Assembly (NCBI GenBank): GCA_026075535.2
Contig: AP026544.2
Coordinates: 4,898,001 to 4,962,000, forward strand
Length of the DNA: 64,000 nt
Reading direction: 5' to 3'
Source of the DNA: Tricholoma matsutake
Taxonomy: Eukaryota; Basidiomycota; Agaricomycetes; Agaricales; Tricholomataceae
Shown: piece by piece, positions 30,501-40,694 of the stretch
Numbering within the stretch: position 1 is the first letter of the stretch
Layout of the letters: every line of letters begins with the position of its first letter
Position numbers and translations under genes: made by a program
Notes under the pieces: generated by a model
Database searches by the model: none
What the model saw: the letters and a program-made list of their open reading frames with translations, nothing else
Told to the model about the DNA's origin: nothing

Positions 30501-31239
30501 GACATCAGCGAATTCATGATACTCAGGTGGAATCTCGGAAAGGTCAGAAGAGTTAGCGGAATGGGCAGAGCAGGCAGATAACCCTTCTGGAGCGAAGGTC
30601 ATCTGAAAAGCTACTGTCCCAGGAAGTTTGCTAGCACATGCATAAGCGGCAGCGTTGATGAAGGAGATGTCGGGAGGTGTAAACTTAGGAGGAATGGGGG
30701 GTTCGGAAAGTGCAGAAGAGTCAAGGATTTCTACTGGAAGATTCGGGGACAAAGGTGATGTCAGGGGTGCTGGACCTCTATGATCTGCAGAGCGGAAAGC
30801 GAGTTGGCTTGAAGACCAGTCAATCAACAGATTGTATTGCTTCAGCCAGTTATGACCGAGTACGGTGGAACAGGAAGAGTCGAGTGAGGTTACATAAAAT
30901 GACAAATTGAATACTTCACTGGCAGGGAAGGTGACTGGAAGTTTGATGATCTGCGTTATGGTGGAGTTGCAAGTTCCATCAAAGAGTCATAAACCGATCG
31001 GGTTAATGGATTCCGTGCTGAGTTGGTTATTCAACATGAAAGAGAAGTCAAGGAAGCAGTGGGAGGAGCCAGAGTTGATAAGGGTTTGGAAAGGGGCAGA
31101 AGATTCGGAGAAGGTTAAAAGAATGGTTAAGGAGTCAGGGTCGGAAAGAGCAGACACATTGAGATGAACATAGGCAGCCAAGTGGGTAAGGTCAATGCAA
31201 CCCCCAGCCCCAATGGCTGTATCCTGAGGGTTGCGGACT
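27577..31239 (-). pseudogene. pol: Pol of gypsy B (broken)
   Basis: Minus-strand order: protease with LINSGSSH (catalytic Asp replaced by Asn, about 31080), a TGA after IGL (about 30992), and RT start to about 30155, where a 25-nt deletion removes the KIDLWHAY motif A segment and shifts the frame. Then RT with an intact [11 protein letters not shown], RNase H ([26 protein letters not shown]) to 29128, an integrase HHCC region, DDE core (28653 leftwards, CDRGSEF, GQTERLNQTLE), a GPF/Y region and a C-terminal chromodomain (YLVRWEGYQGTDEET) to 27577. A TGA at about 29126 stands where copy A has Arg. Confidence 0.9.
29163..29174 (-). other. candidate central polypurine tract in pol of gypsy B
   Basis: AAGGGGGAAATA, identical to the 3' PPT, lies between the RNase H and integrase regions. 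Gypsy C has it at the same site (38572-38583). Ty1 and lentiviruses use internal PPT copies as extra plus-strand primers, so this is a plausible second start site. Confidence 0.5.
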
Positions 31240-32629
31240 ATTTTTCCGAGTCTGTAGTCTTGGGAACGACAGTGGATGCACGGGCTTTTGCGGCTTTGGA
31301 TTTCAGGCAGTTTCCTGCTATGTGCCCTTCCTCACTGCAGTAGAGACAAAGCCATTCTCTCATGCAACGTTCTTGTTCCTCCCCAGTAAGCTTGCCATTC
31401 TTCCCCAACTTATCGGAGATGGACGACTTGGGCTTGTCCCGGGAAGTGTTCTTTGTCATGGAAGACTGCTGATTGGAGGTGTTACCGCAGGCAGAGTTTG
31501 AAGATGCTTGGTTTGTCAATGGGGAAGGGCTTTTTGAAGAGTCCTTCCGACTAGAGTTAGTGATGTTACTGGAATTCTTTGTTTCGAAACGGGATTCATC
31601 TTCTTGCATCCAGTAGATGTCATCACTGTCCTGCGCTTTCAAGCGCAGTTCTGTGAGAGTATTGGGTTTACCACCCTGGAGAACTTCTATGCGAAGCCGG
31701 AGCGGAAGACTGCAGAAATAGCAGTCGTGAAGGGCTGCTTCATTCCAGTTGACCCTAGAAGCTAATTCCCAGAAGTCAACGTTATATTTTGTGATATGAC
31801 CACCTTTCTTCATTGCTAAATCAGAGAGAGCTTTTTCCGCATCTCTGACCGGGTCGTGCAGACCAAAGTTGCTTTCCAGCTCGGCGAGGAAAGCTTCATA
31901 GTCCCTCATCCAGTGTGTGGAATCTGTCGGGTCATTCAGACCAGGCTCAAACCAACTGAGAGCTGATCCCTTAAGATAAGAAAGGATGAATATGATCTTT
32001 TTCTCATCAGAGGAAAATACGTGCGGATGGTCACGGAAATGAAGATTGCAGGAGACTAAGAAGTCTCTAAGTTTCTTCGGATTGGCACCATCGAAAGTGT
32101 CAGGGTTGCGAACTTTGATTTTTTCAGTCTTGGGTGTGTTATTCTGATGAAGGGTGCAGATACTCTCCGAGAGGTTGTAAAGGACATCTATGAACCTATC
32201 CCCTGAGTCAGGGTTTTCCCCCGTGGGAGTTTGATCCTCAGGATCATTGGGATCGGGGTCACCCCCAGGGCTGTCAGGACCACTAGGGTCGTCGGGTCCG
32301 CTGGGGGGTCCGTCCTCTAGACCAGGATCTTCCAACCCAAAGGGTTCAGGCTGGTTGATGCCTCCTATGTACTCAAGGGGAGTTCTTGATCGAAAACCTT
32401 CTGGGTTGCCGGAAGGTCGCGGGGCATGGGCGGACATGAGGTTGGCACTGATTGAGGGAGCTCCTGAGCCAATTTGTCAAAAGATGTTTGAGGGTCTGGA
32501 AGACACTCCAAAAGTAGTGGCAGGTCGAGGGTCGGAAAGGGTGGATTGCTGGATTGCAGAGATCCCTGGAATAGTACTGGCACATTGGGAGTTTCTTGTT
32601 GTGTGCTGGCGGGTCTTGGTAGGGGTCAT
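31238..32629 (-). pseudogene. gag: Gag of gypsy B (one stop)
   Basis: About 463 codons from ATG 32629 (MTPTKTRQ) to TAG 31240-31238. An Asp/Pro/Gly-rich N-terminus is followed by a retrotransposon gag domain (KLRDFLVSCNLHF, SALSWFEPGL, NWNEAALHD), a Ser/Asn linker and the zinc knuckle CLYCSEEGHIAGNC. One TGA at about 32464 replaces the Arg seen in copies A and C (IFRQIG). The terminal GAA AAA TAG overlaps the pol frame in the -1 register. Confidence 0.85.
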
Positions 32630-32656
32630 AGAGAGGAAATGGATGAGTGAAGTGTG

Positions 32657-32667
32657 AGTTCGTATAT
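32657..32667 (-). other. self-priming PBS of gypsy B
   Basis: ATATACGAACT on the minus strand, two bases after the LTR edge at 32670. It is exactly complementary to AGTTCGTATAT within the 5' LTR (33049-33039). Confidence 0.75.
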
Positions 32668-32669
32668 AC

Positions 32670-33375
32670 TGTTAAGAACTGATCCTAGAGGCCGCTTCGG
32701 AATCCGTCCGGACACTGCGGGTGATGATAGCGGGAGATTGTCGGGTCAATGCGGATTCTGTGGGAGGGGGAATGGAAAGGACTTGGCTTCAGCTTGTAAG
32801 AAGCTGCGCCCTTCACCTCATCTGGTGTCCTAATTTCAAGTCGAGGGTTTAGAGGTAGGAGCGGGAAAGTGCGGGTAAATGTGGGGAGGAGTATGGAGGG
32901 ACTTAGGTTGAGTTCAGGTGAGACTAGAACTTCGGAGGGAGACTAGAGGTTGAGTCAAATGGAGTTCAGACTCTTAGAGGACAGGGGTTGGAGTAGAAGG
33001 AGGTTTTAGATTGGCAGGGTAAAGTCGAGTCTATGTCGATATACGAACTGAGGAATACAAGGCAAAACTAACTAAGCTTAAATACTGTAGTCCGGAATAA
33101 TGCGGAACAGGAACAAAGAGTGTGGCAGTGTCTCGACTGCATAGATAAATTACCTATGGGAGCCGCACAGGAATCTGTAGTCAAATTTGCAATAGAGACG
33201 GCAGCCTTGGAAAGGCAGCCATGGATGCTGTACAAGGCAACCTGATGCACAGCAGCATGGGCAGTGCAAGGCAGCCAGGAACGAAATCGGGAGGCATAGA
33301 CAAAAGTCATGTTCGATGTGCGGGAAAGAGTCGGATGGATGCGGGTTCCGATCGGGTGAGGAACGGTTCTTGACA
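32670..33375 (-). repeat. 5' LTR of gypsy B
   Basis: 706-bp partner of 25682-26387, followed by the GCTTG duplication. Confidence 0.95.
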
Positions 33376-33447
33376 GCTTGCAAAGCTCTTGAACCAGGGT
33401 TCATGAATGCTTGCACTTGCCAAGTCAAGCCTGAGATGGGCCAGCCT

Positions 33448-34144
33448 TGTCACGACCCATTCCTCGCCTGCTCAGAACCCGCAACCTTCTGATCTTTTCC
33501 GCTTTTCCTAACTCAACTCCTACCGCCTTCATTCCGGCCCCTTGCACTGCCCACACTGCTGTGCACCAGGCCGCCATGTACAGCAACCACGGCTGCCTTC
33601 CAAGGCTGCCATCTAGTTTTGCAAATTCGACTACGGATTCCTGTGCGGCCTCCACTAGGCAATTTATCTACGCAGTTGAGACACTGCCGCAGTTTCTGTT
33701 TCTGTTCCACTCTTGTTCCGGACTCTAGTATTTAAGCTTAGTTAGTTTCGCTTTGTATTCCTCAGTTCGTATATCGACATAGACTCGACTTTACCCTGTC
33801 AATCTAAAACCTCCTTCTACTCCAACTCCTGACCTCTAAGAGTCTGAACTCCATTTGACTCAACCTCTAGTTCCCCTCTGAAGTTCTAGTCTCATCTGAA
33901 CTTAACCTAAGTCCCTCCATACTCCTTCCCGCATTTACCCGCACTCTCCCACTCCTATCTCTAAAACCTCGACTTGAAATTAGGACACCAGACAAGGTGA
34001 AGGGCGCAGCTTCTTACAAGCTGAAGCCAAGTCCTTTTCATTACCCATCCGCATAATCCGCTATGACCTGACAATCTTCTGCTCTCAAACACCCGCTGGG
34101 TCTGACCGGATTCCGACAAGCCCTTTTCAGATCAGTTCTTAACA
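33448..34144 (+). repeat. solo LTR, gypsy family 1
   Basis: 697 bp, TGTCACGACCC...CTTAACA, with perfect AGCCT duplications (33443-33447 and 34145-34149). It lies 72 bp from gypsy B in opposite orientation, within the 5' part of the KDZ partner gene. Confidence 0.95.
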
Positions 34145-34627
34145 AGCCTCCCCTGAACTAGAACTCACATGAGGATCCATTGTAGTTTCAGAGTCAATAG
34201 AAGATGATGGAATACAGAGTCCAGGTATCCAGTAAAGCCAGAAGATGAGTATGCACAAATGCATCAAGAACAAAGGAACTCGAAATTGCCACAAGCATGA
34301 TCATGTGATGCGTCGGAACCTGCCAAACTCACTGTGTCGAGTTGTCAACACCCTCAACACCTCTGGCAGCGATGTATTGTAGTTCTGATCAGAAATAATA
34401 AAATTGTTTATTGAAGTACAGAATAAAGTTTTCAGCTAAAACTATAGCATGAACTTGGCATGAACTGGATGATAAACATTCAGTGTCAATGTCACTCATG
34501 AAATGAATTGTTATTACTAAAGTATATTACATCACTACAAATGACAACTACTAGTCAAACACGAGTCAAACATGAGTTAACTACGAATCAACTATGAATC
34601 AACTGCCTCAAGGCTTGCCCATTGTGT

Positions 34628-35383
34628 CATTGCACTCATCTATGTGATATGTGAACATCAAGCACCAAATGGCCCGAATCCTATGTGGAGTCCGCACCCA
34701 TAGTTTTCCTTGACCCTTCAAGCCTTGCATGGAGTTTGCACCCACAAGATTCATTCAGCTATTCCCTGATCTGCTTGACTCAATTAGCAAATGATTCACA
34801 AAGGGAGAACAGCGAATGACTGAGGACTGGCAAACAGAACTGGAAAAGTACCTGCAGACAACTGGCAAATGAAGAACTGGCAAAAAACTGGTGGACCAAG
34901 GACTGGTGTACAACTCACAAATGGTCCACTGGCAAACAACTGGCAAACAACTGAGGACTTGCAAAAAGCTTGCGAATGGAGAACTGGTGAGCTGATAACT
35001 AGTGAACCACTTGCAAATGGAGAACTGGAAAACCACTCACGAACAACTGCCACACAACTGAGGGTTGGTGAACGACTGGCAAAAGACTGAGGATTCATGA
35101 ACAGAGCACCTGTGACCATACTGGAAGGATGCCGAGTTTGGCAGCCTACACTAGACTTAGGTTTACTAAAAGACAGGATCAAATTATCTTCATTGCATGG
35201 AAGTAGGAACCATAAGTTACTACAAATAAAAGAATAGGAAGTTACCATACCTTTGTTGCATGGAAGTAGGAATGAAGGTTAAGGAATAAAAAAAAGTAAT
35301 ATATAAGAAAAAAAGATCGACCGTGTAAGTAAAAGGCCACATCAAGCATAGTGTGTGATTTGGGAAGGCCACATTGGGCATAG
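34628..35383. repeat. non-coding stretch with ACTGGCAAA-like minisatellite
   Basis: Outside the KDZ inverted repeat. From about 34820 to 35095 there are many imperfect copies of GAACTGGCAAACAACTG-type units. No convincing coding frame; open frames on the minus strand are low-complexity. The stretch after 35240 is the target of gypsy C and continues at 42737. Confidence 0.45.
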
Positions 35384-35966
35384 TGTTAAGTACTGAACTT
35401 GAAGGGGAAGTCATCAGAATTCCAGTCGTACCCGGATGATAGAAATTGTAGAGGATGGATTGAGTAAGACAGGGAATCCTATGGAAATCCGGGGCAGGGT
35501 TTTACTTGATGTGTCGCACCAAGTGGGGGAGCAGAAAGGACTTGGCTTCAACTTATAAGAAGTTGTGCCCTTCTCCTCATCAAGTGTCCTAATTTCAAGG
35601 TGAGGGTAAGGAAGATGACCAGAGGTCTGGAGAATTTCCAGAGAGAATGAGTAAGAGTTTGAGAATGACTTAAGAACGTAATTGGAGTTTTAAGAGGATA
35701 GGATTAAGTGGGAGACTTGGTTGATTTACAAACTGGCAATACAAAATGAAAGTAGCTAGCTTAAATAGTAAGGTCGGAGTTTCCGAGGCTGTGGTTAATA
35801 TGAAATCCAGCTTCCGAGGCAATTCCTGAAACTGTTTCACCTAATTGGAAATGAGGGAATTTTGCCTCTAGGCAGTGCTGCTGATAGGAGGTGGGCTGTG
35901 ATGTAAGGCAGCTGGGAAGGGGGCAGAAAACGATCGGAAGTCTGGTCGGAAGAATCAGTCTTGACA
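35384..35966 (-). repeat. 3' LTR of gypsy C
   Basis: 583 bp, pairs with 42149-42731. The copies are close; the differences I read are transitions, several at CpG. Confidence 0.95.
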
Positions 35967-35967
35967 G

Positions 35968-35979
35968 TATTTCCCCCTT
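35968..35979 (-). other. 3' PPT of gypsy C
   Basis: AAGGGGGAAATA on the minus strand, next to the 3' LTR, identical to family 1. Confidence 0.85.
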
Positions 35980-36083
35980 AGTGCTGAGCCTACGAGGCAC
36001 GTGAAGGTTCAAATCCAAATTGGGTAGTTGATTTGATGTTGATGGGCTCCCAGGCTTTTTCTCCAACCACCACCACCTCTAAC

Positions 36084-36905
36084 ATGTCCTCGCATGCGGA
36101 GAAGATCACGGCCCTCAGGGCCCAGCAAGAAAAGTTGATGGAGGAGCTCTGGCTCGAGGAAGAGGCGAGGGAGGCTGAGGAGTGCAGGGTTGCTGAGGAG
36201 GCTGCAACCGTGGAGGTGGCTAGGTTGGAGGCCAAGAAAAAGGCTGCAGAGGAGGAATGGAAGAAGACTGCTGCTGCTAAGAAGGCAGAAAAGAAGAGGA
36301 AAGCTGGAGAAGTGGAGCCTGAAGAGGCTGAAGGGAGCTCCCCCCCCAAGAAGAAGGCAAAAGGAAAGGCGAGGGCGGAGGTGCCTGAGAATGAAGTCCC
36401 CTTGCGGCTACAAGCCGCTATTTCATGCAAAAGGTGAGTTGCTTTTTACTCTTGTTGCCCTTGTATGCTGACTCCTAGTAGATGTTCAAATCAAGAGTTG
36501 TTGTGTTTCTGGATGGGATCCCAGGGTTGGGCCTGCGAGCCCTGCACAAAAGTGAAGCACAAGTGTGAAGAGGTGGTGTGGGAGGGCCAGGTGTTGCAGG
36601 TGGGACCTGGGCTAGGGGAGAACAAGGGAGTGCTGGAGTTGCTTAAGGAGTTGGTGGGGGCAGTAAAGGGGGTGAAGAAAGAAATGCAGGAGCTCCGGGA
36701 GCTCCAGGTGATAAGCGAGGGTGTGATCGGCATCCAAGAAACAATGTCGGACATCCTAGTGGCATTGGATCTGGAGTGGAACCAGGAGTCTGAGGAGGAA
36801 GAGGATGAAGAAGAAGAGGGTGAAGAGGAGGAGGAGTTGGAGGTACAAGGGGAGCTTCCGGGACTCACTGATGAAGCAGGGGGTGAGGGAGTAGGGGAGG
36901 AGTAG
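36084..36905 (+). CDS. antisense two-exon Zn2Cys6 coiled-coil protein (copy C, intact)
   Basis: Opposite strand to gypsy C, ATG 117 bp inside its 3' LTR, stop 80 bp from the pol stop. Exon 1 36084-36433, intron 36434-36481 (48 bp, GTGAGT, TGCTGAC branch site, TAGTAG acceptor), exon 2 36482-36905. Predicted 257 residues: Glu/Ala/Lys coiled coil (about 5-85), basic PPKKKAKGKAR, then cysteines 115, 118, 125, 135, 138 and 145 in the exact C-x2-C-x6-C-x9-C-x2-C-x6-C pattern of fungal Zn(II)2Cys6 clusters, a helical Leu-rich segment, and a long acidic C-terminus. The second AG acceptor is chosen because it gives C-x2-C as in copies A and B. It is fully open although gag and pol of the same element are not. 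Likely nuclear and DNA-binding; role inferred only. Confidence 0.75.
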
Positions 36906-36985
36906 GAAATGGGCAGGGAATCCGGAGTTTTCTTTTACATTTTCTAATAATAACTTTTGAGGATCTTGTTTGAAAATGAAGGGTG

Positions 36986-39900
36986 TTAAGTGGAAAGATG
37001 TCCGGGTTTCCCTGGGTAATGAGTGTGGAAGTCTGTAACAAGTTCCTGGGCATGATCAAGTTCCATAGCTGGAAGCCAGGAGGTTTCTTTGTCAGTTCCT
37101 TGGTAACCTTCCCACTGTATGAAATAGAGTAACTTGCATCGACGGCGGTTGTCAATCTTTGAATCAAGGATTTCCACAATCTTGTACTCCAGTTCATTGT
37201 CTATAATGACCAGAGGAGGTGGAGGTTGAATATGATTAGGAATTGTGTTGGGAGTGTCTTCTTCTAGTTGGGAGAGATGGAATATCGGGTGGACACCCCG
37301 GAGGTGATCCGGAAGTCGAAGGGTAACCGAGTGAGTGCCCAGACGGGCAATGATCTCAAAAGGGCCATAGAACCTTTCTGAGAGCTTCTTGGAGGGTCTT
37401 GTAGTGTGTAGGTGCTCACCTTTGATGAAAGCGTAATCACCAATTTTGAAGTCAGGAGTGGGTACCCGACATTTGTCTGCAGGACCTTGATAGTGCTTCT
37501 GTGCTTCTGAGAGTTGCTTCCGGAGTTCCTGGTGGAGATCATCAAGGTCAACCACAAAATGGTGCGTGCATTGTGAGGCTAGTTCATGCTCCGGGAAAAC
37601 TGTGATGTTTGGGTGGTAACCCTTGTTGGCGAAGAAGGGTGAAACTCCAGTGGAAGCTGAGGGAGCATTGTTGTATGCAAATTCCCCTAAGGGTAAAAGC
37701 TGGGACCAGTTGTTCTGTTGGTAGTTGCAGAAGATCCGCAAGTACTGTTCAAGGGTCTGGTTGAGGCATTCAGTTTGTCTGTCGCCTTCTGGATGGTAAC
37801 CTGAAGTGAAATGGATTTTCATGTCCAGGGCTTGCCCGAGAGAGCGGAATAAATGGGAAATGAACTCGGAACCCCAGTCGCAGGTGACATGGGACAGAAC
37901 AATGTGTTTGGAGAAGATGTGCATGATGAAGAGATTAGCGAGTTCTTGTGCCGTGATTTTGTTTACTGTGGGGATGAAGATACCCTGTTTGGAGAGTCAG
38001 TCTACAATGACTAGGATGGTAGTGTGACCATTGGAGTCCGGTAACTGTTCAATGAAATCCATGGAAATTGAGTTCCAAGGTCTTTCCAGGACCGGAAGTT
38101 GCTTCAGAAATCCGTAGGGTTTGTGTTGTGGAGATTTGGAGTGTTTGCAGGTAGTACAAGACCTGCAAAAGTCCTGCACAAAGGTGTGGAGATTGGGCCA
38201 AATGTATTCCCATCAGATAAGCTGAAGAGTCTTGTTTTGCCCATAGTGACCTGAGAGGATGTGGTCATGCTTGTATTGTAAGACTTTAAGATGGAGGTCC
38301 ACAATATCTGGAACATAAATCTGGTCAAAGTGGCGGAGAAGTCTGCTGTCATCTAGAGACCAATTTGGGGTGGATGGTGAAGGAAGGTGTGAGGAGGAGA
38401 TGGGATCAAGAGGGAGTGAAGATCGAATATCGTTGTGGAGTTTTTCAATGTCCATGAGGATGGCTTGACGGAGGATAGGAGTAGCAAGGAACATGGCTTG
38501 GAGGGAGGATGTGAGTTGTTCTTGAGTAAAGACTGGATGGAGGTTGCTCGGATTTACTGAGGCCAAGTCGCTATTTCCCCCTTTGTGGTAGATGTCCCAG
38601 CGTCTAGTGAGCGCATCAGGTTTAGCCCCTAGTTTACCAGGGTGGAAGTGGATGGCAAGGTTGAACTGTGAAAGGTATTCTGACCATCAAGCTTGATGAC
38701 AAGTAAGGAGCTTCATGGTACTGAAGTATTCCAAGTTTTTGTGATCCATGACCACATTTACTGGATTTCTGGAACCTTCAAGGTACTTTCACCAGTGTTT
38801 GAAAGCTTTGAAGATAGCAAGAAGTTCCTTATCATGGGTGTCATAGTTCAATTCAGCCGGGTTGAAGGAACGAGAGTGGAATGCAACCAGGTGGATTTCT
38901 CCATCTGAGGTATAGATGGAAAGGATTGCCACTAAGGCATAATCTGAGGCATCTGTCTCCAAGATAATGTGGGAATCTGGTAGCCATCGAGTGAGTATTG
39001 GGGCATGAGTGAATTCTTCTTTTAGTTTGTTGAAGGCTTCTTGACATTTCTTGCCAAAGTCCCAAGGCATATGTTTCCGGGTGAGTCTGGTGAGTGGAAT
39101 TACAATGTCAGAATATCCATGGATGAACCATCAGTAAAAGTTGCAGAATCCCAGGAAGGATTGGATATCCTTAACTTTTGGAGGTTCGGGCCAGTCGAGG
39201 ATGGTTTTGACTTTATCTTCAGACATCTGGAGTCCATCCAGAGAGAGGATGAACCCCAAGTATTCCACACTGTCTTTATGGAACTTGCATTTCTGTGGAG
39301 CAGCGTAGAGGCCATTCTTCCGGAGTCTCTGGAGGACTTCCTTGATGTGAGCCTTGTGTTGACTCATGTCGTTGGAGTAGATTAGGATATCATCGAGATA
39401 GACAATGACACTGATATCTAATAGGTCACTGAAGATGTTGTTCATGAGGCGCTGGAAGGCAGCAGGTGTGTTGGTGAGTCTGAAAGGAACTACCAGCCAC
39501 TTGAAAGAACCATAGCACGTGCAGAAAGTGGTCTTCCATTCATCTCCCTCAGCAATGTGGACTAAGTGATAAGCATGCCAGAGGTCAATTTTGGTGAACA
39601 CACGTGCCTTTCCCAGAGAGTCCAGGAGGTCTGATATTAGAGGAAGTGGGTAGTGGTCCTTTTTTGAGATGCGATTGAGTCCCCGGTAGTCGACGCAAAG
39701 TCGGAGACTCCCATCCTTTTTCTTGACAAAGAGTATAGGAGCACTGTGAGGGGATTTGGAGGGGTGGATGAAGCCTGAACAAACATTTTCCTCAATGAAT
39801 ATTCAGAGGGCCTTGAGCTCAGAGGGAGAGAGGGAGTACATGCAACCTGGAGGTGGGGGAGCATTATCCTCTGTCTCTATCTTGAGGTTGTAGGGATGGT

Positions 39901-40694
39901 GTGGAGGAAGGGTGTTGGCTTTTTGTTTATTGAAAACATCTGCAAACTCATGATATTCTTCTGGAACATCAGAAAGGTCCAGTGGATTTCTGGACACTGC
40001 CAAGGATTTAGCTGCCAGTCCTTCTGGGGAGAATGTCATCTGAAAGGCAACAGCCCCAGGAAGTTTGCTTGTGTGCATGTAGGCAGCAGCATTGATGAAA
40101 GAGATCTCAGGAGGTACAAGTTTTGAGGGTTTAGTGATTATGGGGTTTTTGCGGGTTCCCGCTAAAAGGTTCAGTGGTGAAGGTGACTCACACAAGATAG
40201 GAGAGTCAGAGGACATTGAGGGGGCAGGACCTCTTTGAACTGCGGAACAGAAATTTATTTGGCCTGAAGACCAGTCAATCAACAGATTGTATTGCTTCAG
40301 CCAGTTATGACCAAGTACTGCAGAACAGGAAGAGTCCAGCGAGGTTACATAAAATGTCAGATTGAACACTTCACCAGATGGAAAAGTGACCGGGAGTTCC
40401 ATGACTTGAGTTATGGTGGAGTTACAAGTTCCATTAAATAGTCAGAGTCCAATCGGAGGAATGGTTTTGGTACTAAGTTGGTTGTCCTGCACAAATGATG
40501 AATCAAGGAAACGATGTGAGGAACCAGAGTCAATAAGAGTTTGGATTTTTAGGGATTGTTTGGAGAGGGATAACAGGATGGTAAGGGATTCAGGATCAGA
40601 AAGAGCAGACGTGTTGAGATGGACATAAGCAGCCAGTTGGGAAAGGTCAATGCAACCCTCAGCCCCAATGGCCTGTTCCCAAGGGTTGTGGACT
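36986..40694 (-). pseudogene. pol: Pol of gypsy C (broken)
   Basis: Protease with intact LIDSGSSHRFLD (about 40530), TGA after IGL (40453), TGA after LKAL (39803), RT with IDLWHAYH and [14 protein letters not shown] at about 39133 and 38789 at positions that are Arg or similar in relatives, RNase H (TDASDYA, DKELLAIF), integrase HHCC and DDE core (SHVTCDWGSEF; GDRQTECLNQTLE with Arg to Cys beside the catalytic Glu), a GPF/Y region with YGPFEIIARLGTHSVTLRL, and a chromodomain (LEYKIVEILDSKID... IQWEGY) ending at 36986. Confidence 0.9.
38572..38583 (-). other. candidate central polypurine tract in pol of gypsy C
   Basis: AAGGGGGAAATA at the RNase H/integrase junction, same place as in gypsy B and identical to the 3' PPT. 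Confidence 0.5.

Larger units (their letters stand above)
25682..33375 (-). mobile_element. Gypsy element B (chromovirus, LTR family 1 subfamily)
   Basis: A 7694-bp element on the minus strand with two 706-bp LTRs (TGTCAAGAACC...CTTAACA) and perfect duplications GCTTG (25677-25681, 33376-33380). Same gene order as gypsy A, including the antisense gene. LTR sequence is related to gypsy A but distinct. Gag is nearly open; pol has a 25-nt deletion that removes RT motif A. It is inserted in a coding exon of the KDZ partner gene. Confidence 0.95.
24229..34180 (-). pseudogene. KDZ-associated partner gene, function unknown
   Basis: A multi-exon minus-strand gene split by gypsy B and a solo LTR. A likely start at 34180 (MDPHVSSSSGEA) lies right of the solo LTR; 33447-33381 and 25681-25571 encode a Lys-rich part. 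Intron 25570-25523; exon 25522-24965 (AALELHLHVLWGLP ... FEQVSGAFGYSHMGTNLSCVND); intron 24964-24900 (GTATGT...GATAG); exon from 24899 (RAHGFNKHIVTLARENEAH ... GHSTKVTGFFRMAD); last exon to 24229 (IDWFDPIYWNNLS, KWKSMPEKEFMAKYG) with an Asp/Glu-rich tail. A TGA after LCKLY and one near the N-terminus break it, and the N-terminal frame is uncertain. I recall similar multicopy proteins in Agaricomycetes but no assigned function. Position suggests an accessory gene of the transposon. Confidence 0.6.
17534..34627. mobile_element. KDZ-type DNA transposon with four nested insertions
   Basis: An imperfect inverted repeat of about 53 bp bounds the region: 17534-17586 (ACACAACGGGCAAG... GAGGCAGTTGA) and 34575-34627 reversed. 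Nearly all mismatches are transitions. Inside are two convergent genes: a KDZ transposase (+) and an intron-rich partner gene (-). Removing the hAT-like element, gypsy B, two solo LTRs and their duplications leaves about 6.1 kb. The outer ends and the target duplication could not be fixed exactly. Confidence 0.6.

Noticed and set aside
17534..34627. A TET/JBP dioxygenase gene in the KDZ transposon
   Set aside because: Looked for because of the known association; no HxD...H dioxygenase pattern is recognisable in either gene.
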